The notes beneath the pieces were generated by a model. It saw only the letters and a program-made list of their open reading frames with translations. It ran no database searches and had not been told where the DNA came from. From Aphrophora alni (Eukaryota > Arthropoda > Insecta > Hemiptera > Aphrophoridae), in the NCBI GenBank assembly GCA_963513935.1, contig OY740767.1, positions 154,324,431 to 154,388,430 on the forward strand: DNA of 64,000 nt, in the 5' to 3' direction. Of this stretch, positions 48,620-60,110 are shown piece by piece (positions within the stretch are counted from its first letter, which is position 1; each line of letters opens with the position of its first letter). The translations under genes were made by a program, and so were the position numbers.

Positions 48620-50050
48620 ATTGCAATACTGAAATATTTAAAAATTATTAGAGCATGGTAAAATATTCATCTTAAAACACTTATTTTGTTCTTTAAATTT
48701 TTATTTCTATTGTCTTAGAAATATAGACTGTTGTAACGTTAATTTTATTCAAAACCAAAAAATAAAATAATGAAATTTATCAATGAATGTAAATTTTAAC
48801 GCTATCTGGTTAGGTTATGTTTTTCATTCAAAAATCATCAATAATGAGGTACTAATGGAGGCCTACTGTTTGCCAAAAAATATCATTTACTGGTTGCACT
48901 TTTATTTAGTATTTCTAGTTATTTCTACCAAACTTACATTTAACCCTTTCAGGACGGCGCTATTTTGCCGATATGGACGGAAATATTTCGGGTCAGGGTA
49001 AAAAACTAAAAAATTGATATATTGTTAGTTAATTACGTTTTATTAGTAGGAAATAACAAATTTTTAGAGAAAGAAAGATTAGTTAATAAATACACTTGTA
49101 CAAACTTGAGAGTTTTTATTTTTCTTATTACGCGCTATTGGAAGCACGGGTTCAGTGCTCACCAGATATCCTTGTTCGCATTTTCCCTCATGTTTTACAT
49201 GATAATGGAAATGTGAGTATATAGTAGTAACTTTTTAATTTATGATTAATTATTGTGTCCATTTTGTTGCAACTTTTTCATAAAAATACGAATAACTAGG
49301 CGACGACTTTGCTTTTATTAGGTTAATTTAATATAACTGTGATTTAGTTATACCTTTTCGTATGACAAAAAGAGCTGTATATTCATCTGTGATCATGATG
49401 TTGTCTACGGTTATGTTTATCACATTCACATGGCTCACAATTCCAATTTCCAATTGAGGTTTGACGGCTTGACGCCATGTTTTCATACTTGGTAAGTTGG
49501 ATACGTTTTGTTACAATTTTGTTGTTTTCTTACAAAATATTTTAACTTACAAAACCCATTTGCAAAGCAAATACATAGTTGTAATATATAAATATTGTAA
49601 TAGTGTACAAATTACAGTTCAATTAGATCTATGAAGTTAAAATCATTAGAAGTAAAAACAAAAAATTTATCTGTAGACATATGTTCAAAATACATGTTAC
49701 TTGCCCCACTTCTTTTTCACAAGATAATTAACTGGGGAACATTTTTCTGAAAACTGTCCCCTCTCCCACTGAGTAATGGTATCAAATAAATAATACTAAG
49801 GGTTAAGAAACATTGCTAGAATACCTATTATTACTAGAGGGATTAATAATGAAGGCAACACAAGAGTCCCAAGAATAGAAACACTTGCATAATTTTATGC
49901 ATAGCAACAATTATAGGTTGTGCCAAATGTAAGTTACAAATCAGTAAAGACTGTTTAAGGTAGTAATTATAAATTTTGTTATTGTAGCAGATTTGATAAA
50001 CAGTTGTAAAATGAGTATCTAACTGGAATGATGTGGTAAATATGGATTGT
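48620..50050. other. AT-rich stretch with a possible TTAA-type transposon end
   Basis: TTAACCCTTTCAGGACGG at 48940 resembles a piggyBac-type end, and AAGGGTTAA at about 49799 could be its partner. No gene or RNA is recognised. Reading frames here are short and unsupported. Confidence 0.3.
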
Positions 50051-50298
50051 GCATTATCATCAGATTTTATTATTAAAAATAATGAAATCGTTAATTATAT
50101 ACCTTGTATTTAAACAATCAGTTCATATTTTTTGTCAGAAGACACTTTACAAGTCACACAATATATTATTTTAGTAGAAAATAAGAAATATAAAAGTACA
50201 AAATCCAGCTTTATGATTGCCTATGTTAATATTGAATAATAATGTAAGTGAATGTTGTGATCACTTGTTTCATTAGGTCTGGCTATGGGATTATATAC

Positions 50299-50343
<45 letters not shown>

Positions 50344-50620
50344 CCTAGTCACCTAGCCAGACCTAATAAAACAAATATTTTTTACTGTGACAAATATATA
50401 TGTTTTAATAATATAGGTACAACAAAAGATTTTACATCAACTAACTTGACTAAAATGTAGGCTTTCGTCATCAGAGGTGGACTTCACCTAACAACAGCTG
50501 GATTGCCTTGTTTTCTATTTGTGAGCGAAGCAATGCTTTTTGGGATTTGAAATGTATCTTCTGACAAAAGATATGATCTTATTGAATACCAGGTAATTAG
50601 TTAACGATTATATAATTTTT
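50050..50620. repeat. Long foldback with AT-rich centre
   Basis: The left arm (50050-50295) and right arm (50345-50620) are inverted copies of the repeat also present singly at 41370-41710. Shared blocks are CAGTTCATATTTTTTGTCAG, CAAAATCCAGCT, TGCCTATGTTAATATT and CATTAGGTCTGGCTA on the left. Their complements are on the right. The centre is a TA tract (50300-50341). The arms have diverged from each other by substitutions and indels. Confidence 0.7.
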
Positions 50621-52340
50621 CGTAGGAAAATCCTATGATAATGTACAATTGATATTTACAGCAGATTCTTTGTTACCTCAATTTTTCAATATTTTTTCTC
50701 CCTATAGTGAAACAAAGTTATAAATGAATAAATATGAAATTATAAATAAAAGCAAAATCTTTTTAAATAGTATCAGAAAACCATCAAATAACATATAACG
50801 TTCATAATCTACACATATTCTTGACTTCGAGGACAAGTTAGGTGAGGTAAGGTCCTGTTATTTTCATTTACAATTTAAAATGTTATATTTATAAAATTGT
50901 GAGTTTTATGACTTTGCAGAGTATATAATATTAAATCTCAAAACATTGTGTATCAATTCTATTAAAAAAAAAATTATTACTTAATGATAGAATATTTGTA
51001 TTAATATTATTGTTTGTTCGGACATTTGCCATCATTGTTTAATTGGAAATAGGTGAAATCATTCCGCCAAACTATTATAGAAATAAGGCCCTTGTGGTTA
51101 CCTCTTATTAAAAAAGAGCTTAAAAGTGAAAATAAACAAAATCTTAAAGTAAAAAAAGGCTGAAGTTTGAACTGTTGAAAGCAAAGGCATTATAACGCGG
51201 TCAAAGGCTAGGAAATTAAAAGAGAGGATACTGTAGGCGTTAACTACCGGTTTTTTAACTCCTCCCTCTATCAGTTTGCTGATTGTTTCATGACCGTTAG
51301 TTGTTCTGTGACTGTCCGCCCTATTTTGGTTGGTATTTGTCAGGTGCTGTGTAGGCTACTCTGTTCATGATATCTTTTGACTTGTGGTTTTCTGATCACA
51401 TGTGAGTTTCTTTTTAGCTTTTGACCGCTCAGGATTTGTCCCGGGTCTTTTTTTATTAGGCTTAGTTTCTGAACATAGGCCTAGACATCTAGGCGTGTGT
51501 TCTGTCTGCATGTTTTAGTTTGTAAGTTATGCACTTGATAACGGGAGTTGATTTAATCTCTCGAAACGTCGTGTTTGTTTCTTTTACACAAATGATGGCA
51601 AATGTATTATTAAACCGTAGGCTACTATTCAAAATGGTTTAAAAATTTTAAAAAAATTGAAGGATAGAGGTATAAAGAATCTGATACAATTGCCATAAGA
51701 TTTCTTAATCTATTTTCTTTGGAAATCATTTAATTTTTTTTTGGTTTGTAGGGTTAGAATTTTATGAGATAATGTGCAGTATCTGCAGATCTGATTAATG
51801 ATATCTATATAATCTTGTAATCTGATATTTCATGTCCATTTTAAGTTTTAAGTTCTATATTATAAAGGTAAAGGTTTCAGTTACAAAAATACGTTGAAAG
51901 GTTATGATAGATATCCTAAAGTCAGTTTTTATAGGATAATAATACATTTAGCCTATAGTAGAATCAACTTAGCTGTGGAGTGAGTGAGACTGCTTAGAAT
52001 ATTTTCTAATACAGTTTTGAAGTGTACATATGAGTAAAAATAACGGCCTCTTATAGATGTATCAACAGATAACATCATTTTAAAATAATGCAATGTTAAA
52101 AAAATATACATACAAACAATAAATAATGAAGACACTAATATATTATAAAAATCTGTCAGTAATTATTTACAGGTATTTTTGGCAATTTTTTTTTGTAGCC
52201 TAAATAATTATCATCTCTGTCTAGGCTACAGTGGAGTGTAGAGTCTTATATTTTTAGTATGGGCAGGATTTTGGACAGTAAATAGACCTAAAAACAAATG
52301 GAAGATGATAATGTGTTTCTCTCCCAACTATAACAGCTGC
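50620..52340. other. AT-rich stretch; GC-richer repeat-like patch at 51180-51600
   Basis: 51180-51600 is richer in GC and ends in TTGATAACGGGAGTTGATTT then AATCTCTCGAAACGTCG. This layout resembles the ends of Penelope-type elements with a hammerhead-like motif. No open frame accompanies it. The rest shows nothing recognisable. Confidence 0.35.
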
Positions 52341-52341
52341 A

Positions 52342-52398
52342 AACACACACACACACACACTCTCTCTCTCTCATACACATACACACACACACACACCA
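52342..52398. repeat. Compound (CA)n(TC)n(CA)n microsatellite
   Basis: CA repeats (52342-52360), then TC repeats (52361-52372), then CA repeats to 52398. Confidence 0.92.
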
Positions 52399-52679
52399 CA
52401 CATTGCAACGCACCCCCTAAAGGATTCCCCACCTAATACTGGTTTTTTAAAAGGGAAAACGCTATGGGGTTTATTATGTGCTTGCAAGAATTTAACAAGT
52501 TCGTAAGGTAGAGTATTTGTTTCTTCGATGCCTTTACCCTTACTCCCTTATTAATTTCTTAAATATATATTACACAAGACCTAACAATAATATTCAATTA
52601 AAATCTTATGCTAACACATTTTCATATATCAAATTCAATTTCTATTTCTATCTTACCTTATTACTCTTCTAGACTTCGT

Positions 52680-54730
52680 CTCAAAGGTGTGCCTTTTGGA
52701 GCTAGTTTTTACCTCATCAGATTAAAATTATTTTATTTTATTTTGAAACTTTTCTTTTTGAGCACTTACTTTCTTTTTTGAATATTATTTGGAATTTAAT
52801 TATTAAGGATAGGCCTATTTAGAAAACAAAGTACAAAGTTGATATAAACAAATTTATTATTTCTGGCACAATTTCATCAAAATGTTGAAAACTACTAGAT
52901 TTAAGGATTAAATCTTGACAACCAATTTTTAGTCGCCTTTTTCTGACATCTGATTTCAAAAAGTTACCTTCATAAACAAACTGATATAAACTTATTCTTA
53001 TGTTAATATTATATTCCTTAATTCTACACAATTATATTCTTATACACTACTAAAATTGACAAAGTTAAACCTTATTTTTATTTTTTTGACCAATCTGTTT
53101 ACTTTTTTATTTATTTGAAAATTTTATTACTGGTAATGACTCTAATTGGCTTTAATAATTTCTTTCCTTTCTTTATTTTAAAAATATTATTTAATTATGA
53201 TTAAGTTTAAATTTTGACTTTTAGTTTTTCAAGTTTAATAAAAATTTTTATTTATTAAAATGCTTGATTTATGCAGTACCTTATTTTATTTGGATAGTGC
53301 ATGTCCTTTCGTCCTTCTTTTGGATTGTAGTGGTCGCTGAAGATCTCGCCCAGTGATGTCTTCTTCCGGGGAATCTTCAGAAGTCCTGTTTCTGCTGAAT
53401 CTTCTTCTATTCGGCGATGACGACAAGTATTAGTTTAATATTTGCCGGAGTTCGTATTAAAGATGTCTTCTGTAAGCTGAGTCCGGATGTAGTGTTGTCT
53501 TCTTGAAGGCCGACCCTGCTTTTGGTTATCGTAATTAACCTTGGGAAGTACTGAACACTGACGAATTTTCTGTGCGGCGATTTCCTCTTCAGACTTACGA
53601 AAAGCGTGTGATCTTCCTGGATGTTGATACGAGACTGTCGAACTGACCTGCTGGAAATCAGTTCGTCAAAATTTGTGCTATACACGATAGCCAACTTCTA
53701 CACATTTTATTCTTCCTTTACTTATCAATTTATTTCGGTTTTTCCATTTTAATTAATTTTTTGTTGAACTCCTTATGGCTTATTTAATTACTACGCTGTT
53801 ATCTCCATTGTTTTTGATGAATTTTTCCTTTTATTTTAGTTACTTTTAGTTATTAGTTTTATTTGTAATTTGCACTCAGGTTGGTATGCCACCCCTTCTT
53901 CTCGTGACCGGCGATCTAGACGCGTAACCTTGAAGTTCTCTTTTGAACCTGAAAACTGCTTTTTGCTGTCGGTTTCTTCAATTCGTCATAACTCTCGTTC
54001 GCTTTGTTCGATCTTCTTTCTGATGGTCTCATTTTGAAGCCCCTTTCTTCCTGGTTCTGTTCAAACTTTATTTGAAACTGTGCGACCTTTATTTCTTTTG
54101 TTATGAATGAAGACTTGAAGATTTCGTAACTTTTCCCAATTTACTTTTTGTGATTTTGGAAAATTTTAAAATTTCTTTTTGGTTATTGTTCCTCCTATGT
54201 TGAAAGTCTCAAAACTGTTGCCCTCTTCTTCCTGGCATCTCTGGTTCTCTAGTTATGGCACTTTCTTCATGTTTGGTTTTTATTAACTTGTTATTTTATT
54301 ATGTTTAATTAAATTTTGATTTTGGTTCATATTTATTATTTATTGGTCTTATGATCATATAATTCTATTATTAGTTTTTTAATTACTTTAGTTTTATAAA
54401 AGTTTTTCGTTTTATCCCTTTTATTTTACCTATAACTTTTTATTTATTTACTTTACAAGTTTATTTTATTATTATTTATTATTATATTTTAATTGCTCTA
54501 CATGATGACATTAATTTTATTTTTGATTTCGAATTTCGAAATTTTAACATGCGTTTTAATGGGACGTTTTCATGTTTAGACCGGAAAGTTTGTCCATTCC
54601 TGTCTGGAATCTGACCTTGACTCCGTTTAGCCTAGTTACATTAACTTTTACTATACCTAATCGAATTATTTTTCTAACTTCTACAATTTTTGGCGGATTT
54701 TAGTGAAATTTTGCAATTTTCAAAATTCTT
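52680..54730. other. 2-kb T-rich, strand-skewed block of unknown nature
   Basis: The plus strand is strikingly T-rich and A-poor relative to its neighbours, and is interspersed with CTTC-rich words (TCTTCTTCCGGGG, GTTGTCTTCTTGAAGG, CTCTTCTTCCTGG). The minus-strand frame at 53407-53694 (95 codons) has no recognisable domain. It could be an old retroelement interior or a transcription-linked skew. No terminal repeats were found by eye. Confidence 0.4.
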
Positions 54731-54762
54731 CATTGGGATCGGTTCAAATGAACCGTCGCAAC

Positions 54763-54960
54763 ACACACACATACACGCACACACACGCACTATGTTGTTG
54801 CCATAATCATAACATTCATCATGAAATATGTTTGTATGTCTCTCTCTGTATATGTGCCTGCAGAGATTTCTTTTGGAAACTGTTTGACCAATTTTGATCA
54901 AAATAATTTCTTACGTGGTTGTTTTTGGGCTAATAATGAGCATGTGTAAAATATAATTCG
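54763..54960 (+). repeat. (CA)n tract and family A head fragment
   Basis: CA repeats at 54763-54790 are followed by GTTTGACCAATTTTGATCAA and 'aataatttcttacgtgg', the first block of dispersed family A. Confidence 0.5.
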
Positions 54961-55240
54961 AATACTTGTTCCAATATAATATATACAATAGACAACAGAA
55001 ATTGATTTTTTTTAAATCAGTTGTAATGATTTTTATTATATTTTGCTAAAGTTCAATCTAAAGTTTAAAACCTATCACAATCTCAAATAAATTTCATTTA
55101 ATGGAAATGGTTGATAAAAAGTAGGAAACTGTCTATGGCTCTGCCAATTTTGATACATTTTTTAATGTAATATGACAGCTAATAAACATAAATAGTATTA
55201 TAACAAATCTTAAAATAATATTAAATTTATATAAAAAAAG
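54961..55240. other. AT-rich spacer
   Basis: Nothing recognised. Confidence 0.4.
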
Positions 55241-55276
55241 GTACTTACGTATTAACGCCACCGCAGCAACTTTGCG

Positions 55277-55308
<32 letters not shown>

Positions 55309-55457
55309 TTGGCCAGGTGTTTATGTGTATATATATATATATATATAGCTACCTGGCCAACCTGTCATGATATATAATTATATCGCAAAGTAAGCAAATA
55401 TTGGTGCATATATATATATATGCGCAAGGTGCTGCGGTGGCGTTAATACGTAAGTAC
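55241..55457. repeat. Nested inverted repeat with TA tracts
   Basis: The outer arms begin GTACTTACGTATTAACGCCA (55241) and end with its complement at 55457. At least 28 bp pair perfectly, including CCGCAGCA. Inside is a second inverted pair, AAGGTTTGGCCAGGTGT (55304-55320) and AGCTACCTGGCCAACCT (55347-55363). Three TA tracts separate the arms. The inner GGTTTGGCCAGGTG resembles the GGTCTGGCTAGGTG at the centre of the 50-kb foldback. Confidence 0.85.
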
Positions 55458-57130
55458 AATTATTAATGCACAAAGTCTCTTTATCTCGGGGTATCGGGTT
55501 GGTGCTGACTTTTATCAAGGAAGTCAGGTAATTATAAATATTAACATAATTAATAATAAATTAAATAATGAGGAATATTTCTTTCTTTTTTTTTCATTGA
55601 TGAAGATGAAAAGATGATTGTTGACTTATATAACAGTTATTCTGCACTTTTGATATATATAAAATTGTTTCTACGTTTTATACTTTCTTTTACACTAAAC
55701 TTGTGAATACTTAGTTCTTTTTTAATAATGCCTCATAGGCTTAATAGTTTAAAAGGAAAGAGATGATATTATAGTAATAACTTGAACGATCTCACCAGGT
55801 TGGATTATGCAGCAGTAAAAAATGGTCGATATTCAATCTATCCTGGGGTATATTTTTAAACTTTTTATTTTTATTAAACACTGATCTTCTAGGCTTCCTC
55901 TCATCCACTTTTAGAAAAATCAAAACAATACTTTTATATTTAAAAGAAATCTTCAGGCAGGAGCCAAACTTAAATAGGTATTGCCGATATGAGTTTCTCA
56001 CTGACAACTCAAATCCATTGTTAGGCTCTACAAAGAGATTCACTTTTATACACTTTCTTTTCCGATCATGTTTTGGATTTGTAGCACAAATGAAATGTAT
56101 ATGACCCTAATTTACAAGACAAAAGTTGTTAATAACTTCATTAATAATTACTGACTCTACTTTTAATAAAATTTGATGTTGAAGACATGCTATAGGGATC
56201 CAAATAACTTCTTTTTTTTTATCATTAAAGTTATCTTACAACTAAATACAATTTTATCTTGGTCACAATCTAAAGATGGTTAAAATTCCCGCTTAGCCTA
56301 TATCATTTATTATTTTTTTTAAACTGTTTTGATCACGTGACTGGATCGTTCTAAAATATGTGTCCAACACGGATCTAGGCAGCCATCTTTGAATTTCGAT
56401 CTTTTGTCGTATTTATGCAAATACCTAATTATTCTGAGGTTTTTGATATTAATTCAGGTGACAAATTTTATGTAGAAGTAACTGTTTCTTCCATAGGCCA
56501 AGTTTATTTGGTCGTAGCTATCATGGTTTTATTACTATTTCAATTTCTGACGCTATTATTTTAAGGCGGCGGTCATTTCTGTGTTGGAAAATTTTGCTTC
56601 TAAAAGTTTCTTTTTGACTTTCTACTGCCGTTTTGTTACTTTTATTAGATAACTGAGATGTTTAGGCCTTTAATTTATATAGTCTAGGTTTAGGTAAAAT
56701 GTAGTGGTATTAAGTTATTTCTCATATTCGTTCGGGAATTTGTTAATTTAGGCTTGCTTAATTCATAACATAGTTCGCGAGTCTGCCGCTAGGCGTTGTC
56801 GTATTCAAACATTTTTATTTACATTACATTTCTGATATAAAATGATTTATTTAAAACTTTATATTTATATCATTTTGACTTGTTTCAATAGTGTGCCTTA
56901 TGATTCAGGAGTAATAGTCAGAAAGTCAATTTATTTATTGTTTGTATATTGTTAGAGAAGAGGGGAAGAGTCAAACTCTTGTAATCCACAAATGAGTTTT
57001 ATAACAGTATAATGTGATATTAGAAATTGAGTTGAATTCACGATATCTGTGCGAAAACTTAAATCTATATCTATCTTCCGGATATTTTAATTATCAAATG
57101 AAAGAAAATGCAGAATTTTTCACAACAAGC
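55458..57130. other. Non-coding stretch; 56330-56810 is a promoter-like patch
   Basis: No exon is established. 56330-56810 has higher GC and words such as AGGCAGCCATCTTTG, AAGGCGGCGGTCA and CGCGAGTCTGCCGCTAGGCG. It would suit a promoter or 5' UTR for the plus-strand exons farther right, which is inference only. Confidence 0.3.
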
Positions 57131-57185
57131 ATTTATTTTCAACAAAACACCATTTAATGACTAAGTCATCTTTAGTTGTCACATG

Positions 57186-57255
57186 TACACAAACCTTCTT
57201 GGCCAAACTTCTTTCACGAGACAAGAAGGCCTTTTGGTGCCAAGGAGGTTTGTGT
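57186..57255. repeat. Short foldback, 22-bp arms
   Basis: TACACAAACCTTCTTGGCCA is mirrored by TGCCAAGGAGGTTTGTGTA after a ~25-nt spacer. The preceding 'gactaagtcatctttagttg' also occurs near 15770-15795, so it belongs to a dispersed family. A (TG)n tract lies at about 57316-57340. Confidence 0.65.
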
Positions 57256-57600
57256 ATATACTCCAAATATAACATTAGTTTAAAATTGTGTATATATTAA
57301 TTATGGGCTATATATGTGTGTGTGTATGTGTGTGTGTATTTTGTCACCTACACAATTATAGCGAACAGTTTTAAAATTAAAGGTTCAAAGGGGCTTGAAG
57401 TGCCGAGTCATGAACAATAGTTCAGATTAGTTTAAGTATGAACACTTTCAAGATTAGTGGACTAACCGACATACACTTAAAGTATAATTGGTGTAGGCTA
57501 TTTAAGATTATTAGAAGAGATGAACTTATTTTGAAAACAGGCCATTAGGAGTAATTTGTAATATTGTTTTAAAACATAGAGTTAATTTTTTTTAAATAAA

Positions 57601-57952
57601 GTTTCTTACCCTTGTTTCCGTCAAGTGACCTCGTTTTTGCAATCGTGACGAGTTTCGGGACTTTTATCCCATCTTCAGACACAGGTATATTAATTTAAAT
57701 TACTCGACCGAGGTTGTCAAACACTAAAATTATTCATAAAAACACACATATCACATTAAAAGTCCTATTTGGTGTACACCTTCTGGCTACCGGACGTCAA
57801 CTCGCGTGTGTTTTTATGAATATTTTTAGTGTTTGACGACCTCGGTCGAGTAATTTAAATTAATATACCTGTGCCTGAAGATGTGATAAAAGTCCTGAAA
57901 CGTGTCACGATTGCAAAAAAGAGGTCACTTGACGGAAACAAAGGTATGAAAC
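57601..57952. repeat. Foldback with 147-bp arms carrying hammerhead-like motifs
   Basis: The arms 57601-57747 and 57806-57952 are reverse complements with only scattered mismatches. The 58-nt spacer is at 57748-57805. Each arm, read inward to outward, contains CTGAAGATGGGATAAAAGTC then CCGAAAC (left arm, minus strand) or its variant (right arm, plus strand). This recalls the CUGAUGA/GAAA boxes of hammerhead ribozymes found in Penelope-like elements. No coding sequence inside. Confidence 0.8.
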
Positions 57953-58016
57953 TTTATTTTAAAATAATAGTGACCTGGATACTTAGAATGAATTCATTAA
58001 TTTTTTTCTTTTTCAG

Positions 58017-58061
58017 CACTTGGCATTTTATGGTATTATGGACGTTTATCAGTGGGTTTTT
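58017..58061 (+). CDS. Candidate internal exon of a membrane-protein gene
   Basis: A 45-bp stretch flanked by an excellent acceptor (TTTTTTTCTTTTTCAG) and a perfect donor (GTAAGTACC). Read in the phase that leaves one base for the exon at 61070, it encodes LGILWYYGRLSVGF, a hydrophobic segment. I cannot name the protein. A mariner element lies in the intron 42 bp after the donor. Chance pairing of splice sites is possible. Confidence 0.4.
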
Positions 58062-58103
58062 GTAAGTACCATCATATTTAAGAGGTAAATAAGAAGCATT
58101 ATA

Positions 58104-59271
58104 CAGGGTTATCATAAAAGAATGATGGGGTTTTGAACATGATTTAAATGAAAACAGAATTACTTATAGCTGATGTTGTTTATTTATCTAAATCATTGTC
58201 TGAAACAGTTTTTTTTACATAACTAATAAATTTTGATATATGCGCCATTAGTTGCTCGGCAAATGTCCAATCAATAATCAAGTTCTGTCCAAACGTTAGT
58301 TAACATGTCTTTGTTAACAGTTGTCATTGCTTCATTAATCCTGTTCCTTTTGTAATTTAGGTCACAAATTTTTCTTGATAAACAATGTTTTTGATGTACC
58401 CACAAGAAAAAATTGCAAGGTGTCAGGTCTGGACTCCTTGAAGGCCAGCGTATAGTTCCTATCCGCCCTATCGACTGATGTCCAAACTTTTCATACAAAG
58501 AGTCTGTGACAAATGCATGGAGGTGTACCATCTTGTTGGAAATGAAATTGTTGAATCACACCACACCAAACATTAACTTTAGACAAGTCACGTATTTTCT
58601 CAAAAATTGTTCCCCATTTGCATGAATATTGATATGGAATGTAGCTTCGTCTAAAAAAATTATTGGTTTTCATCAATCTTGATCAACATTTCAACAGCGA
58701 AATTAAAACGTTTTGCACCATCATCGGATTTCAATTCCTGCAATAGTTGGGTTTTGTATACGTGTAATACGTTTATTTTGTGTAAAACTTTCTGAATTGT
58801 TGTTTTTGGAATATCTAACTCTAGGCTTCGTCGAAGTATTGACTTCTTAGGACTTCTGATTGCAGATTGTCTAACAAGTTCAACTTTTTTGTCTGATACA
58901 CTTGGCCTGGCAGATGATTTCTGCTTTTTTGTTTGAACCAACATCGTATGTTATTTTCATTTGATGGATCTTTTCTGTATTCACGTCGAAATGCACGTTG
59001 TACTGAAATTACAGACTTGAATTCAGCCAGCAACAAAACACACTTTGATTTTTCTTTATTAGAGAACACAATAACACACCCCACATAAAACACTCCAGAA
59101 AGTACAAAACACACTACCACAACAATGCAAGTACTAATTTTGAGGTTACAACAGCTGTTAAACAAACTCTTGAGTTATAGGCTATCAGTGATACCAATAC
59201 AACACCACAAAATTCCTCTACTGTCTTTGTATAAATTAATGAAACCCCACCATTCTTTTATGATAACCCTG
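58104..59271 (-). mobile_element. mariner-type element with near-perfect TIRs and broken transposase
   Basis: TIRs start CAGGGTTATCATAAAAGAAT and are inverted at both ends with one mismatch in about 30 bp. They are flanked by TA (58102-58103 and 59272-59273). The 1,168-bp interior encodes, on the minus strand, a DUF4817/HTH-type mariner-like transposase. Pieces in order: FSNKEKSKCVLLLAEFKSV (N-terminal domain), ARPSVSDKKV and LELDIPKTTIQKVL (helix-turn-helix), NVWCG, QQDGTPP (second catalytic Asp) and WPSRSPDLTPCNFFLW (third Asp). About 34 residues separate the last two Asp when the frames are bridged, fitting the DD34D class. Confidence 0.92.
58271..59110 (-). pseudogene. Frameshifted mariner transposase
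   Basis: The transposase is spread over four reading-frame segments (about 59110-58821, 58944-58660, 58676-58491, 58531-58271) in three frames, so at least three indels disable it. One lies in a T-run at about 58655. There the DEATFH block bearing the first catalytic Asp sits in a different frame from its neighbours. The natural start is lost: the position before VFSNKEK reads ATT, not ATG. The enzyme would cut and paste DNA at TA sites in the nucleus, but this copy cannot make it. Confidence 0.88.
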
Positions 59272-59274
59272 TAT

Positions 59275-60110
59275 AATGTATCCACTATAGTGTAAGATAA
59301 TTATTGTTTAAATCTGCTCAATTTCTATTTTTCCAAATAATTTTTTAGGCAGAAAACCACCATGACAACACATTAACTAAGAGAGGAATCCTTGATCAAT
59401 GAGTTTTTACAGTGGTAAACACAGACATGGATTATCGTAGCGCAATTCTAGTTTTGTAATCTCTTATGGAAATGTCAACGTCAGACGGAAACTAACTATG
59501 AAATATCCACCATTCCATAATATTAATACTTATGGAAGTAATTAGTCACTATTTCTGTCTGTCTGTATATAGACCTAGATACTCTAATTGTTGTATATGT
59601 TAAAGATCATAATTTTTGCCCAATTTTGTATGTAGTCTCAATCTTATAAATAGTTGAACAAGTTCTGCTAGGACAGACACAATTAATTTGAGTACAGTTT
59701 TCTGCCATTCTTTAGGTTCGTTTAATGGAAATTAATAGAATTATATTAACATTAACAAAGTGTTTCAGTAGTGAAATCACAAGTGAAAATACACAAGAAA
59801 AACCATCTATTTTGAATGGTTGGTAATAAATTAAGTATATTTAGGTTCATAATAAATTATGAAATTGTGTTAAAATGTTCTCCAGTGTAAAAAGTAGAAA
59901 GTCGTTTAGTATATATGTTAAAGAAACAGGATTTCTAAAAAAGAAATGTGTAGTAAAATATTCATCCGAAATAGTGTAATGATTAGGAAAAGTAAAAATA
60001 ACAGAAGGTTGTAATTTTTGACATTGGAAATTGTATCTATAGTCCAATAAATCATAATCAGATTTTAGAGAAATTTTGATAAACAAGAATTAATGCATTA
60101 TTAGTTATAT
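59275..60110. other. AT-rich DNA without recognised features
   Basis: A good-looking acceptor (TTTTTCCAAATAATTTTTTAG) at about 59349 is followed by stops in all frames within a short distance, so no exon is called. Confidence 0.4.

Noticed and set aside
59847..60086. 79-codon minus-strand frame
   Set aside because: No domain, start context or splice sites. The plus strand of the adjoining region instead shows RT-like remnants.
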